Source of the DNA: Gammaproteobacteria bacterium
GTDB lineage: Bacteria > Pseudomonadota > Gammaproteobacteria > Pseudomonadales > Pseudohongiellaceae
Assembly: GCA_029253585.1 (NCBI GenBank)
Contig: JAQWZF010000002.1
Span: 1-64,000, forward strand
DNA length: 64,000 bases
Direction: 5' to 3'
The stretch's first letter is position 1; every line of letters starts with the position of its first letter. Position numbers and translations under genes: made by a program. This document shows positions 36,587 through 45,344 of the stretch, piece by piece. The notes under the pieces were generated by a model, which saw only the letters and a program-made list of their open reading frames with translations, had not been told where the DNA came from and made no database searches.

Positions 36587-36797
36587 GTATTTCTCATGAT
36601 TGAGAGCTAGTGCTGATTCGATCTGCATGGTATTGGGTCTGGATTGACCTTGCAAAAGGAAAGGCTGTTGCTCGCTATTAATAGTGACTATCTCAGGAGC
36701 AGCTTTGCCGCAGACAAAATCTGTATGGACTAAACGGATTGCTAGGCATATTCTTGTTTGAAAAAAAGCGAGTACCAAATTCTCCGGGAGAATCTCT

Positions 36798-37727
36798 TTG
36801 TCAAAGCTAACTCTTATGTCCTTCGTCTTGACGATGCTGATTGCGGTTCAGGCCAATTCGCAGATAGATGCCGACGAACTTTACGACCTTGTTGAACATC
36901 ACTATGCCGAAAATGGCGGAGTTAGTATCCATTATGTGAGCCTGGGTGAAGGTCCCTTGCTGATCTTCATCCATGGCTTTCCCAATCAGTGGTATGACTG
37001 GCGCCATCAGATGGCAGCGTTAGCGGATGACTATAGAGTCGTTGCGATCTCTCTTAGGGGCTATAACCGCAGTGACAAGCCCCGGGGTGTGGAGAATTAT
37101 GAGTTGCCTCATCTGACCGGCGACGTAGTGGCGGTGATGGATGACGTGCATGTTCAAAGCGCCACCATCGTCGGTCATGACTGGGGCGGTATAATTGCCT
37201 GGTCCTTTGCCGAGGCCTATCCGCAGAAGACCGAGAATTTAGTGATCTTCAATCGTCCGCATCCGCGTTCTCGCAAACGCGAGATGGCGCTCAACAACGA
37301 GCAGAAGGAGCGCAGTGCCTATATAGCTAGATTCACCAACAGTGATGGGGATCTGGGAGGCATGGATGCGGAGCGCCGTGCACGGAGTCATCAGGGCACT
37401 GTGTGGTATGAGCGTTATCTCGCCGCGTATCAGCGATCAGACTATGAAGCGATGCTGAACTACTACCGCGCCTATTACCCCAAGCCGCCATGGATGGTCG
37501 ATGAGTCGCCTATCGTGCCTATACAGGTTCCAGTGTTGGAATTTCATGGCTTGGAGGATGGCGCCTATGTAAATGAATCACTGAATGACACTTGGGAATC
37601 CATGGGTCGCGATTTCACTCTGGTTACGCTGCCGGGAATAGGGCATAACTCACAGAATACAGGTGACATTCAGTTCGTCACTAGCATGTTGCGATCGTGG
37701 TTGGAGATGCAGAGGAGCAGGCCCTAA
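36798..37727 (+). CDS. exported alpha/beta hydrolase, epoxide-hydrolase-like
   Basis: A 309-residue hydrolase with a signal peptide (about 1-21, ending VQANSQ). HGFPNQWYDWR is the oxyanion motif, and the nucleophile elbow GHDWGG has Asp as nucleophile, as in epoxide hydrolases and haloalkane dehalogenases rather than Ser esterases. The cap domain lies about 150-230, the acid near ENLVIFNRP or HGLEDGAY, and the catalytic His in PGIGHNSQN. TTG at 36798 follows GGGAG. It ends 27 bases from the convergent ppc gene. Confidence 0.85.
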   Translation: MSKLTLMSFVLTMLIAVQANSQIDADELYDLVEHHYAENGGVSIHYVSLGEGPLLIFIHGFPNQWYDWRHQMAALADDYRVVAISLRGYNRSDKPRGVENYELPHLTGDVVAVMDDVHVQSATIVGHDWGGIIAWSFAEAYPQKTENLVIFNRPHPRSRKREMALNNEQKERSAYIARFTNSDGDLGGMDAERRARSHQGTVWYERYLAAYQRSDYEAMLNYYRAYYPKPPWMVDESPIVPIQVPVLEFHGLEDGAYVNESLNDTWESMGRDFTLVTLPGIGHNSQNTGDIQFVTSMLRSWLEMQRSRP

Positions 37728-37753
37728 CAAAAGCAGGTCTTTTGTCGGCCTGC

Positions 37754-40324
37754 CTAGGCGGAATTTCTCGAGGCATTAATATTGCCGTAGAGAGAGCGCA
37801 CTACCATCTTCTCATAGTCTTCTATTAGCGGGTCATCCTCATTCTCGCCCCTTAGTTCGTGTATCTTCATTAACGCGAACTGCTGGGTGACGAGAAGAGG
37901 GAGGACTATTCGCTCTCGCAGTTCGATACTGAGCCTCGCCCTATCATTGTCCTGCAAAAGATAATCCTGCCCGGCTACTTTTAACACCATTTCATGGGTG
38001 AGCTCGTGTTCCGCGAAGATCATTTTCCAGAAGTCGCCAAAGCGAGGGTCTTCTTTCATATAGCGAGTTAAATGAAAATTAGTCTTGGCAAGGTTTTGCA
38101 TACCATTGGCGATCAGAGCGCGGAAGAACCCGGAATCTTTGTAGAGTTGGATGCACTTGTCTAGATTGCCGGCTTTCTCCTGGTCTTGAAGTGCGGTACC
38201 CAGGCCATAGTAGCCAGGGACATTCTGTTTGAGTTGTGCCCAGGCCCCAACGAAGGGTATCGCACGGAGGTCTTCAAATTTTAGTTCGCTACTGTCTCCT
38301 CGCTTGGCGGGCCGGCTGCCGATATTTGTCATGTTGTAGTAGTGCAGCGTGCTCATCTCTTCCAGGTAAGGTAGAAACAACTCATGTTGCTTTAACGACT
38401 CGTATTTTTTCAGACTCATTGTGGCGAGTGATTCGATCAGGGCGCTCTGCTCCTCGTTGAGTTCTCGCTCGGATCTATCGTAAAGATTGTTTTTCAGGCC
38501 AGCCGCAAGCAGAAGACTCAAGTTGTGCTGTGCCGCGGGCTTTACTCCATAGTTGGAGCTGATGGTCTGACCCTGTACTGTCATCTGAATCTGATTGCTT
38601 TCAATCTTCTTGCCGAGTGCCGCATAGAACAGGTAGGCATTGCCTCCACCCCGCGCCGTAGGTCCGCCGCGTCCATCGAAGAAGATGACCTCGATTCCCG
38701 CCTCTCGGGAGACGGCGGTTAGATCTTCCTTCGCACGGTAGATGGCCCAGTTAGCCATCAGATAGCCACCATCTTTGGTTCCGTCGGAGAAGCCCAGCAT
38801 AACAGTCTGTCGGTTACCGCGATTTGCGAGGTGTTGTCTATACGTTGGGTTGGCGTAGATGCTGCGCATTGATTCGCCAGAGCTGCGCAGGTCATCTATA
38901 GATTCGAACAAGGGCACGATATCAACGCTAAGTTCCTTGTCGCGCCAACCACACAGCTGAAATAGCGCATATACCCGCGCTATATCAATTGCTCCATGGC
39001 AGTTACTGATTATGTAACGATGACAACCCAGTTCACCGTTAGCTTTTTGAATATCATCGATAACGGAGAACGAGCTCAGGGTATCGTGCACGATAGCCTC
39101 ATCGAAGGAATCGAGGTCGGGGCTTCCGCAGATGTGTAGCAGCTTGTCTACCTGTTGAGCCTCGTCCAATTCGCTGATGTTGCCAATAAGGGATGGGTCT
39201 TTCTCAAAAATGGCATCGAACGCGCTACTAATTACGTGGCCGTCCTGTCGAATATCGAGGCTTGCGAAATAGAAACCAAACAGCTGTACCTTGCGTCTGA
39301 ACGAACTTAGTTTCTCTATGAATAGGCCCTGGTTCTGCTCTACTAGAATCGTTTCGATTTCATCGAGCTTGGCTATCAGTGATTCTGCGTCCAGACTGTA
39401 GTGTGGTTTGCTCTCGGACATCTCGTCGTGCAGCTGTTTCTCTATCTCGTCGAGTATTTCATAGCTTCCCTGAAAGGTGAGGCGCCGTTTGAGTTCGCGA
39501 ACATCGCGGTGGTAACAACCCGCGATGCTATAGCGTAGCTTCGCAGCCACTCGACGCGTTATGTCGACGTTAACGAAGGGATTGCCATCGCGGTCTCCAC
39601 CGGGCCAGAACCCGATGGTCATGAGTTTCTGATCCTCTAGCACGGCACGTTCGTATTGACCGGCAAACTTATCCACTATCTGCCCCATCACGGGGTAGAA
39701 GATGTTGCCTAGATACCAGCTAAGCAGTATAGCCTCGTCATAGGGTGAGGGCTTCTTCTTGCGCGAGAACGGCGTATTACCCAGCTGCTGCAGCAGATTC
39801 CTAACCTCAGAGATATCATTGCGAGCAATGGCGCGGGTCAGATCATTGATAATAGAGAGGACGGTGCCAGGATAAAACTGTGTGGGATGTGCGGTTAGGG
39901 TGACGCGTATGCCAAACTTTCTAAGGACCGCGGAAAATTTTTCACCCATGTCTTCCGCTTCGACCTTCTCAACAACGCTCTGCAGAATCTTTAATTTATC
40001 GACCTGGTGCATCTTCTTATAGGCCGCGTCTTCTAATGCATCTACCAGCACCACCTGTCGTTCCACATATTGGATCACTCTAAACAGGAAATTGTTTTTC
40101 TCTTGAGCACTAAAATGGGGTTTGTGAAGCTCGAAGAATTCTTCGACGATGGCGTCCGGGTTCTTGCCATCGATGAGTCCCTGTTGGCAGGCGGCATCCA
40201 ATAGCGGCAATAGAAGCCCTGTCTTTTCGATGGCATCTAGAGGTAGAGTCAGAAACAGGCCGTTGTAAAGTTGGTAATTCAGGCCAATCAGTTCTTCGAA
40301 TTTATTTGAGAGTGAGTCGCTCAT
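37754..40324 (-). CDS. ppc: phosphoenolpyruvate carboxylase, atypical clade
   Basis: This 856-residue enzyme adds bicarbonate to PEP to make oxaloacetate, refilling the TCA cycle. Catalytic motifs are present: TAHPTQ (His near 147), GFWPGGDRDGNPFV and LGFSDGTKDGGY. In place of the usual FHGRGG(S/T)VGRGGGP, the glycine loop reads FFDGRGGPTARGGGNAY. The C-terminus is NINASRNSA rather than the MNTG-type end. These two features recall the PEPC of Bacteroidetes more than that of Pseudomonas or E. coli. Transfer or an ancient divergent paralogue is inferred. The gene stands alone and is intact. Confidence 0.93.
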   Translation of the reverse strand: MSDSLSNKFEELIGLNYQLYNGLFLTLPLDAIEKTGLLLPLLDAACQQGLIDGKNPDAIVEEFFELHKPHFSAQEKNNFLFRVIQYVERQVVLVDALEDAAYKKMHQVDKLKILQSVVEKVEAEDMGEKFSAVLRKFGIRVTLTAHPTQFYPGTVLSIINDLTRAIARNDISEVRNLLQQLGNTPFSRKKKPSPYDEAILLSWYLGNIFYPVMGQIVDKFAGQYERAVLEDQKLMTIGFWPGGDRDGNPFVNVDITRRVAAKLRYSIAGCYHRDVRELKRRLTFQGSYEILDEIEKQLHDEMSESKPHYSLDAESLIAKLDEIETILVEQNQGLFIEKLSSFRRKVQLFGFYFASLDIRQDGHVISSAFDAIFEKDPSLIGNISELDEAQQVDKLLHICGSPDLDSFDEAIVHDTLSSFSVIDDIQKANGELGCHRYIISNCHGAIDIARVYALFQLCGWRDKELSVDIVPLFESIDDLRSSGESMRSIYANPTYRQHLANRGNRQTVMLGFSDGTKDGGYLMANWAIYRAKEDLTAVSREAGIEVIFFDGRGGPTARGGGNAYLFYAALGKKIESNQIQMTVQGQTISSNYGVKPAAQHNLSLLLAAGLKNNLYDRSERELNEEQSALIESLATMSLKKYESLKQHELFLPYLEEMSTLHYYNMTNIGSRPAKRGDSSELKFEDLRAIPFVGAWAQLKQNVPGYYGLGTALQDQEKAGNLDKCIQLYKDSGFFRALIANGMQNLAKTNFHLTRYMKEDPRFGDFWKMIFAEHELTHEMVLKVAGQDYLLQDNDRARLSIELRERIVLPLLVTQQFALMKIHELRGENEDDPLIEDYEKMVVRSLYGNINASRNSA

Positions 40325-40383
40325 CTTGATCCATGTTGCGATTAATCGTCGTCGGTATTTCCATTCGCAATTGTACCCGATAT

Positions 40384-40405
40384 GGCCAGCTCTTGTGGGC
40401 TGGCC
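40384..40405. terminator. hairpin between the SGNH gene and ppc
   Basis: A seven-base-pair stem GGCCAGC/GCTGGCC with an eight-base loop lies 47 bases past the SGNH hydrolase stop, in the leader of ppc. It has no T-tract on either strand, so termination is possible but unproven. Confidence 0.4.
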
Positions 40406-40451
40406 CCGTTTGGATCAAGGCAATTAATGCAAAGACTGCGACGACTGCTTT

Positions 40452-41717
40452 CTATTCAAATAGGTCGATTGCGACCATGTCAGCCATCGCCTTGTAGCCT
40501 GCATCATTTGGGTGCAGATTGTCTTCGGTAAACTCGGGAAGAATTCGGCTAGGCTGGGTAGGGTCTTGCACGGCTTTTTCGAAATCGATAACGCCGTCGA
40601 ATTCGCCGCCGTCGCGGATAAAGGCATTGATTTGTTGTCTTACATTTTCACCTGCCGCCGTGAAGTAGGCTGCACCTTCATAGGGGGTGAGAGTGGCTGC
40701 TATGATTTTTATTCCCGCCGCGTGAGCACGAGCGATCACCTGTCTATAGCCTGCAATGACTTCGGCTGAGGATATGAGATCGCCGCTAGGAGACATGCCT
40801 ATGTCATTTATGCCTTCCATCAATACCATATGCGTCACGTTGCTTAACGCGAGCACGTCGCGCTCGAAACGAGCCTGTAAGTTTTGTCCGAATCGCGCGT
40901 TTCCTTCTGTGGTGACTCTGTTGCCGCTAATGCCCGCGTTAATCACGGCAAATTTTTTCGCAGCGCTATCGGCGAAGAGCCTTCTTGAAAAATGATTTGG
41001 CCAGCGCTGATTCGCACTAGCGGTAGATCCCCAACCATCTGTGATGGAATCTCCAACCATGGCGATTGCCGAAACCGAATCCGGGCTGATGACATCAATA
41101 GCAGTTAACAGTGGCCAGGCCGGCGTCTCACTGGCATTGCTTAGGTTTGTGGACTGAGTCTGATTACCGCCTGCCGACAGGTAATTGATCTGATTCGATA
41201 GGGCGTGGGCGGTAAGAAAGCCATTGTTCGCGGGAAGGTAGAGGCTGACGCTTAAGTTGCTCATCTGCGGCACGGGGTAGTTGATGGCGTCGCTAATGAC
41301 TACAGCGCCCTTGGGTATTGTTACCCAAGCTTGGCCAGAGAAACTGAGCGCCACGCTGCTGCCTGCGCGAATTGAGCTGCCTTCCGATTGCAGGGCGATA
41401 GAGGCGGCGCCTACGGTGATCGGTCCGTTGCCGTGAGTATTGCTCAGACGGATTCGCACACTGTCACCGCCAACGCTGCTATGGCTTATTAATCGAATCG
41501 TCTGATCCCGTGCTGGGTCTTGCGGATCATCCTGGCCAGGCAGCGTGCTGGGTGAAGCGGTCCAGGTAGTCACCCAGCGCGGATCACTCTGCTCCTGAGC
41601 ATGGGATAACGGTCCGGCGATCGAAAGCGTTACAAGTAACAAGGCGGCGATAGCCGAGCGCCAGCTTAGAGATTTTCCGGCGATTGTTAGCGCGTCAAAA
41701 CATTGTGAAATTTTCAT
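40452..41717 (-). CDS. exported SGNH/GDSL-family esterase
   Basis: This 421-residue protein has an export signal at about 15-40 (ending SHAQEQ). An N-terminal beta domain (about 45-195) precedes the SGNH hydrolase core. Block I has the catalytic Ser in AMVGDSITDGWG (near 223), block II the Gly in NAGISGNR, block III the Asn in LMEGINDIG, and block V the Asp-His pair in ENLHPNDAGY. The layout fits carbohydrate esterases or rhamnogalacturonan acetylesterase-like proteins that act outside the cytoplasm. Confidence 0.87.
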   Translation of the reverse strand: MKISQCFDALTIAGKSLSWRSAIAALLLVTLSIAGPLSHAQEQSDPRWVTTWTASPSTLPGQDDPQDPARDQTIRLISHSSVGGDSVRIRLSNTHGNGPITVGAASIALQSEGSSIRAGSSVALSFSGQAWVTIPKGAVVISDAINYPVPQMSNLSVSLYLPANNGFLTAHALSNQINYLSAGGNQTQSTNLSNASETPAWPLLTAIDVISPDSVSAIAMVGDSITDGWGSTASANQRWPNHFSRRLFADSAAKKFAVINAGISGNRVTTEGNARFGQNLQARFERDVLALSNVTHMVLMEGINDIGMSPSGDLISSAEVIAGYRQVIARAHAAGIKIIAATLTPYEGAAYFTAAGENVRQQINAFIRDGGEFDGVIDFEKAVQDPTQPSRILPEFTEDNLHPNDAGYKAMADMVAIDLFE

Positions 41718-41915
41718 TATCTATTCCTGCTTACATTGGGCTGTGACAGATTGATTCGTTCTGAGTAAAACATAGATTTATAAAGATGAGAAACGCAATT
41801 CATGAGTTGCTAGAGAATACCGCGCCTGCTATAAATTCCCATTATCCCGTTCTCAGGCCATGCTTACACGGCTCGACTGGAATGGATGGATCGCTGACAA
41901 AAACAGAGGAGCGTT

Positions 41916-42581
41916 ATGGAGTTATTACCTGCTATAGAAATGGAATCGCCCAGTACGGTGGCGGTGAACGCTTCGATCATTTGGTTGCATGGTCTCGGTG
42001 CCGATGGCAACGATTTTGCACCCTTGGTGCCGCAACTGCCGTTACCAGAAAGTTTCGGTATTCGCTTTATTTTTCCCCATGCGCCATCGATCCCGGTATC
42101 AATCAACAACGGCTATGTTATGCCCGCCTGGTATGACATCAAGGAAATGGACATAGATAGACACGTCGACGAGGAGCAGCTGCTGCAATCGGCTGCCTGG
42201 GTACACGCTCTTATCGATAGAGAGCTTGAGCGCGGCATAGATAGCCGCCGCATCATTGTTGCCGGGTTCTCTCAGGGAGGGGCTGTCTCCTTCGAGGCCG
42301 CACTGACCTATGCAAAACCACTGGCCGGCATAATGGCGCTTTCTACCTATTTCGCTACTGCCGAGAGTGTCGAGGTTAGCCCCGTGCAGAAAGATATCCC
42401 CATCATAATCTGCCACGGCACTATGGACCCGGTAGTGGCGGAGTCGCTAGGCCAGAAGAGCATGGCTACTTTGCAGAGTCTGGGTTTTGCGCCCGAATAC
42501 CATAGCTACCCCATGGTACACTCGCTGTGCCCACAGCAGGTGGGGGATATTGCCGGCTGGATAACCCGCGTTCTTGGTTAA
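41916..42581 (+). CDS. carboxylesterase / lysophospholipase-like hydrolase
   Basis: This is a 221-residue cytoplasmic alpha/beta hydrolase of the phospholipase/carboxylesterase family (EstB or acyl-protein thioesterase type). It has the N-terminal oxyanion motif WLHGLGADGNDF, then PHAPSIPV and MPAWYDI, the nucleophile elbow GFSQGG (Ser near 121), the acid in CHGTMDPVV and the catalytic His in YPMVHSLC. Length equals the family norm, and there is no signal peptide. It is divergent from the SGNH esterase; the 198-base gap between them carries both promoters. Confidence 0.9.
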   Translation: MELLPAIEMESPSTVAVNASIIWLHGLGADGNDFAPLVPQLPLPESFGIRFIFPHAPSIPVSINNGYVMPAWYDIKEMDIDRHVDEEQLLQSAAWVHALIDRELERGIDSRRIIVAGFSQGGAVSFEAALTYAKPLAGIMALSTYFATAESVEVSPVQKDIPIIICHGTMDPVVAESLGQKSMATLQSLGFAPEYHSYPMVHSLCPQQVGDIAGWITRVLG

Positions 42582-42773
42582 AACGGAAAGAGGTGGTCGT
42601 AGGAGGTGACTTGCCGCCCGCAGCAGCGGGGACATTTCCTGCTCACGGGCCCTCGGCCCTGACTGTTCGCTGGAAAAATCCCCATTACTACGGACTAATT
42701 TCTCAAGTAGGCCGAACGAAGTAGGGCGTATTTGAATGTCTGAGTCTGGTAGCTAATTTGTTTAACTTGCAGG

Positions 42774-42804
42774 TTGACCTTAGAGTTAACTATAAGCTTA
42801 TACT
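42774..42804 (+). promoter_or_regulatory. MerR-type promoter with 19-base spacer and operator dyad
   Basis: TTGACC (42774-42779) and TATACT (42799-42804) are separated by 19 bases, the hallmark of MerR-activated promoters. Between them is the near-perfect dyad CTTAGAGTTAACTATAAG (42779-42796), centred on GTTAAC. It lies 46 bases before the MerR gene, so the regulator and permease form an autoregulated operon. Confidence 0.85.
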
Positions 42805-42849
42805 TGCAGGCAATTTCAAGTAATTAGCTGAGCTAGTGGATTCGAGTAC

Positions 42850-43230
42850 ATGTTGAAAATCAGTGAATTGTCAGAACAAACGGGGCTTTCAGCCCACACG
42901 CTGGGCTACTACGAGAAGCACGGGCTGATCAATGCCAGTAATCGAAGCGAGGCGGGCTATCGCTTCTATACGGATTCCGATGTGCGCCGTGTGGAATTCG
43001 TTAAGACTGCGCGCAATACCGGCTTCTCGCTGGAGGATATCGGCCAGCTACTCTCCATTCGCGTAGACAAACTCAGCCACAGCTGTCAGGAAGTGACCGA
43101 CATAACCAGAAAGAAGCTGGACGAGGTGAATGCAAAGCTGCTTGAACTGCAGTCGATGCAGCAGACTCTGCAGCTGCTACTAGATAAAAAGAATGCGGAG
43201 AGGACTGAACAGGGAGGTGCAGCGAAATGA
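42850..43230 (+). CDS. MerR-family metal-responsive regulator, ZntR-like
   Basis: This is a 126-residue activator with an N-terminal winged helix (LKISELSEQTGLSAHTLGYYEKHGLI), the second wing (RSEAGYRFYTDSDVRRVEFV) and a dimerisation coiled coil (about 80-112). The metal-site cysteine at the start of that helix is kept (SHSCQEVTDI), as in ZntR. The C-terminal Cys/His metal loop of ZntR is absent, and the protein ends KNAERTEQGGAAK. Metal choice is therefore uncertain. It overlaps the permease gene by four bases. A MerR promoter lies just upstream. Confidence 0.88.
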   Translation: MLKISELSEQTGLSAHTLGYYEKHGLINASNRSEAGYRFYTDSDVRRVEFVKTARNTGFSLEDIGQLLSIRVDKLSHSCQEVTDITRKKLDEVNAKLLELQSMQQTLQLLLDKKNAERTEQGGAAK

Positions 43231-44276
43231 ATCTATTGAGCATATTCTGGAGCCTGGTAATCGAGAGTGCGCCGTGGCTGCTCATTGGTTATTTGCTAGC
43301 CGGTATTATTAAGCAGGTCATACCCAGTGAGTGGGTGCACAAGCAGATGGCAGAGCCCGGCTTCGTTTCTATCGTAAAGGGAGCGTTCATTGGGGCGCCA
43401 CTTCCGCTGTGCTCCTGCGGCGTTATTCCAACGGCGCTTGCAGTGCGCAAGGCCGGGGCATCAAAAGGTGCCACCTCTTCCTTTTTAGTGGCAACGCCAG
43501 AAACAGGTGTAGATTCCATCTCATTTTCGTTCGCAGTTCTAGGTCCCGTCTTCGCGTTAGCGCGACCTATTGCGGCTCTTAGCAGTGCCATAGTGGCCGG
43601 ATTATTGGTGAATAGCTTCGACCCAGAAGAGGAGGCAATTGAGCCGGTCAAGGCTGAAAGCAGTTGCTGCCACAGTGAAGAGCAGAAAGAGAGTGCGCGA
43701 GAACCTGGGCTAGGTGAGAAGATGATCAGCGCCGTGCAGTACGGTTATGGCCGAATGATCTCCGACACGGCGAAATGGTTGCTGATAGGTCTGGTGGCCG
43801 CGACTCTTATAACGGCGGCAGTGCCGCAGTCATTCTTTCTGCAGTGGGGCGACGGCCTGCTCGCGATGATCGTCATGGTGCTTGTGGGCCTGCCCATGTA
43901 TATCTGCGCTACGGCATCGACACCGGTTGCTGCGGGCTTGCTCTTCGCTGGGGTTTCTCCAGGTGCTGCGCTGGTGTTCATGTTGACCGGACCCGCTACC
44001 AACATCGCCACCATGGGAGTGATCAGGGAGCAGCTAGGCACGCGCTCGTTAATTGCCTATATGGTCGGCGTCATTGTTAGCGCGATCGTCAGTGGCCTCA
44101 CCCTGAATCAACTCTATGGGCTCTACGGCTGGCCGCTCCAGCTTTCTCTGATGGAGCATGGCGCGAGTTATCCGCTATGGAGACAATTAGCTGCGGTCTT
44201 ATTGTGCGCATTGCTCGCGCGAGTTTGGTTACAGCCGTTGTTCGAGCGCAGGGCGGAGCTGCTTGAATCTACCTAG
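43227..44276 (+). CDS. SO_0444-type Cu/Zn efflux permease
   Basis: This 349-residue inner-membrane permease of the ArsP/DUF318 superfamily has two halves of about four spans each. The first half has APLPLCSCGVIPTALAVRKAGASKGAT, with the CSCG metal motif, and ATPETGVDS. The second has LPMYICATASTPVAAGLL, with a Cys, and GPATNIAT. The cytoplasmic linker (about 135-165) holds SSCCHSEE, a probable metal-binding loop. It is translationally coupled to the MerR regulator, the arrangement seen for the Shewanella SO_0444 exporter. It overlaps the convergent kinase gene by eight bases. Confidence 0.88.
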   Translation: MNLLSIFWSLVIESAPWLLIGYLLAGIIKQVIPSEWVHKQMAEPGFVSIVKGAFIGAPLPLCSCGVIPTALAVRKAGASKGATSSFLVATPETGVDSISFSFAVLGPVFALARPIAALSSAIVAGLLVNSFDPEEEAIEPVKAESSCCHSEEQKESAREPGLGEKMISAVQYGYGRMISDTAKWLLIGLVAATLITAAVPQSFFLQWGDGLLAMIVMVLVGLPMYICATASTPVAAGLLFAGVSPGAALVFMLTGPATNIATMGVIREQLGTRSLIAYMVGVIVSAIVSGLTLNQLYGLYGWPLQLSLMEHGASYPLWRQLAAVLLCALLARVWLQPLFERRAELLEST

Positions 44277-45168
44277 TAGATGAGGCGTGGATGCGATGCT
44301 GCGCATCGAGTAAGAACAGGTGATCGGCGCTCTGGGGCAGGGTGGCCAGGCAGTGCCGGCTTAGGCGTTCGAAGTGTTGTATGAAGCGTTCGATGGACTG
44401 CTGGTCCATGAGGCCAGCGGCATCTGCATCGGCCCGGGAGCGCAGCTTCTCTTCCTGTAGGCAGCGCCACTGAAGAACCTGTTCGAACCCCGGTGCCTGC
44501 AACATGATTAGCATGTCCAGCTGTGCGAAGAGCGCCTGATAATCGGCGGCTAACTGACTGTTCACGTATGCACGCCAGCGACCGTCGCTGTCCTCATCCG
44601 CCTCCAGCGCATTAATTGGCTGTGCAAGCGCAGCCTCTTCCTGGGGTCTGACGCCGACAAACCAGCCTTCGAGAATGACGACATCGATAGGGCCCTTGAT
44701 CTGTACGCAGGCTTCAGCGGGCAGGCAGTCGTCGATAGCTTTATCGAATCGGGGGAGTCTGACTTCATCCGCCTCCTTTGCTGCGGCGAGTTGCTGCAAT
44801 ACTTGTAGGGCAAGGCCGACATCGTGCGTGCCGGGTACACCGCGAGAGCGTAGCAGCGGGTGGATAGTGTCTGCCAGCTGCCGACGCTTCGCCTTGGAGT
44901 AATAGAAGTCATCGATTGATAGCTTGGCCACGGAATAGTGTTTCTGTCGTAGCAGAGAATTCAGTAGTTCGGCGAGCGTGGATTTGCCTGTGCCCTGGGC
45001 GCCGTTGATGCCGACGATGAAGGGGCGTCGTTCTTTCTCTTGAATCGCGCTGTCGATTTTCTCCTCAATTCCCTGCAGAAGCGGTAAGAAATATTGCCGC
45101 GCGTCAGTGGCATAGGTCTGGGGGAGATGCTCCCGCTGGATAAACTCGTCAATAAGCTGTTGATACAT
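44269..45168 (-). CDS. P-loop kinase, D-glycerate 3-kinase-like
   Basis: This 299-residue cytoplasmic kinase of the uridine kinase/phosphoribulokinase-like fold has Walker A GINGAQGTGKST near residue 55. SIDDFYYSKAKR serves as the Walker B/substrate region, followed by HPLLRSRGVPGTHD and PRFDKAIDDC. VVILEGWFVGVRP and LQWRCLQEEKLR are typical of plant-type D-glycerate 3-kinase and its bacterial relatives, so phosphorylation of glycerate is the best guess. Intact, facing the permease with an eight-base overlap of their 3' ends. Confidence 0.8.
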   Translation of the reverse strand: MYQQLIDEFIQREHLPQTYATDARQYFLPLLQGIEEKIDSAIQEKERRPFIVGINGAQGTGKSTLAELLNSLLRQKHYSVAKLSIDDFYYSKAKRRQLADTIHPLLRSRGVPGTHDVGLALQVLQQLAAAKEADEVRLPRFDKAIDDCLPAEACVQIKGPIDVVILEGWFVGVRPQEEAALAQPINALEADEDSDGRWRAYVNSQLAADYQALFAQLDMLIMLQAPGFEQVLQWRCLQEEKLRSRADADAAGLMDQQSIERFIQHFERLSRHCLATLPQSADHLFLLDAQHRIHASSTR

Positions 45169-45230
45169 TGTGTATAGATTATCAGTTAAGAATCGCCATG
45201 GCGAAAATTGATTCTGTTCACACTGTTCGG

Positions 45231-45258
45231 TGTGTTAGCAAAACATCCTGTGTTAGCA
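45231..45258. repeat. direct repeat TGTGTTAGCA x2, 18-base period
   Basis: TGTGTTAGCA occurs at 45231-45240 and 45249-45258 in the divergent gap between the kinase and the DnaT-like gene. The inverted repeat CACAC/GTGTG lies just before it, and a GGTGCC/GGCACC dyad lies near 45315. It is a likely regulator site, but I recognise no specific factor. Confidence 0.45.
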
Positions 45259-45344
45259 TCTAGGAGATATTCCAATTCTATTTTGGACGGATAGCCCAAT
45301 AGCTTTTCGTCTGGTGCCTGGCACCACTATCGATTCTACCCTAA

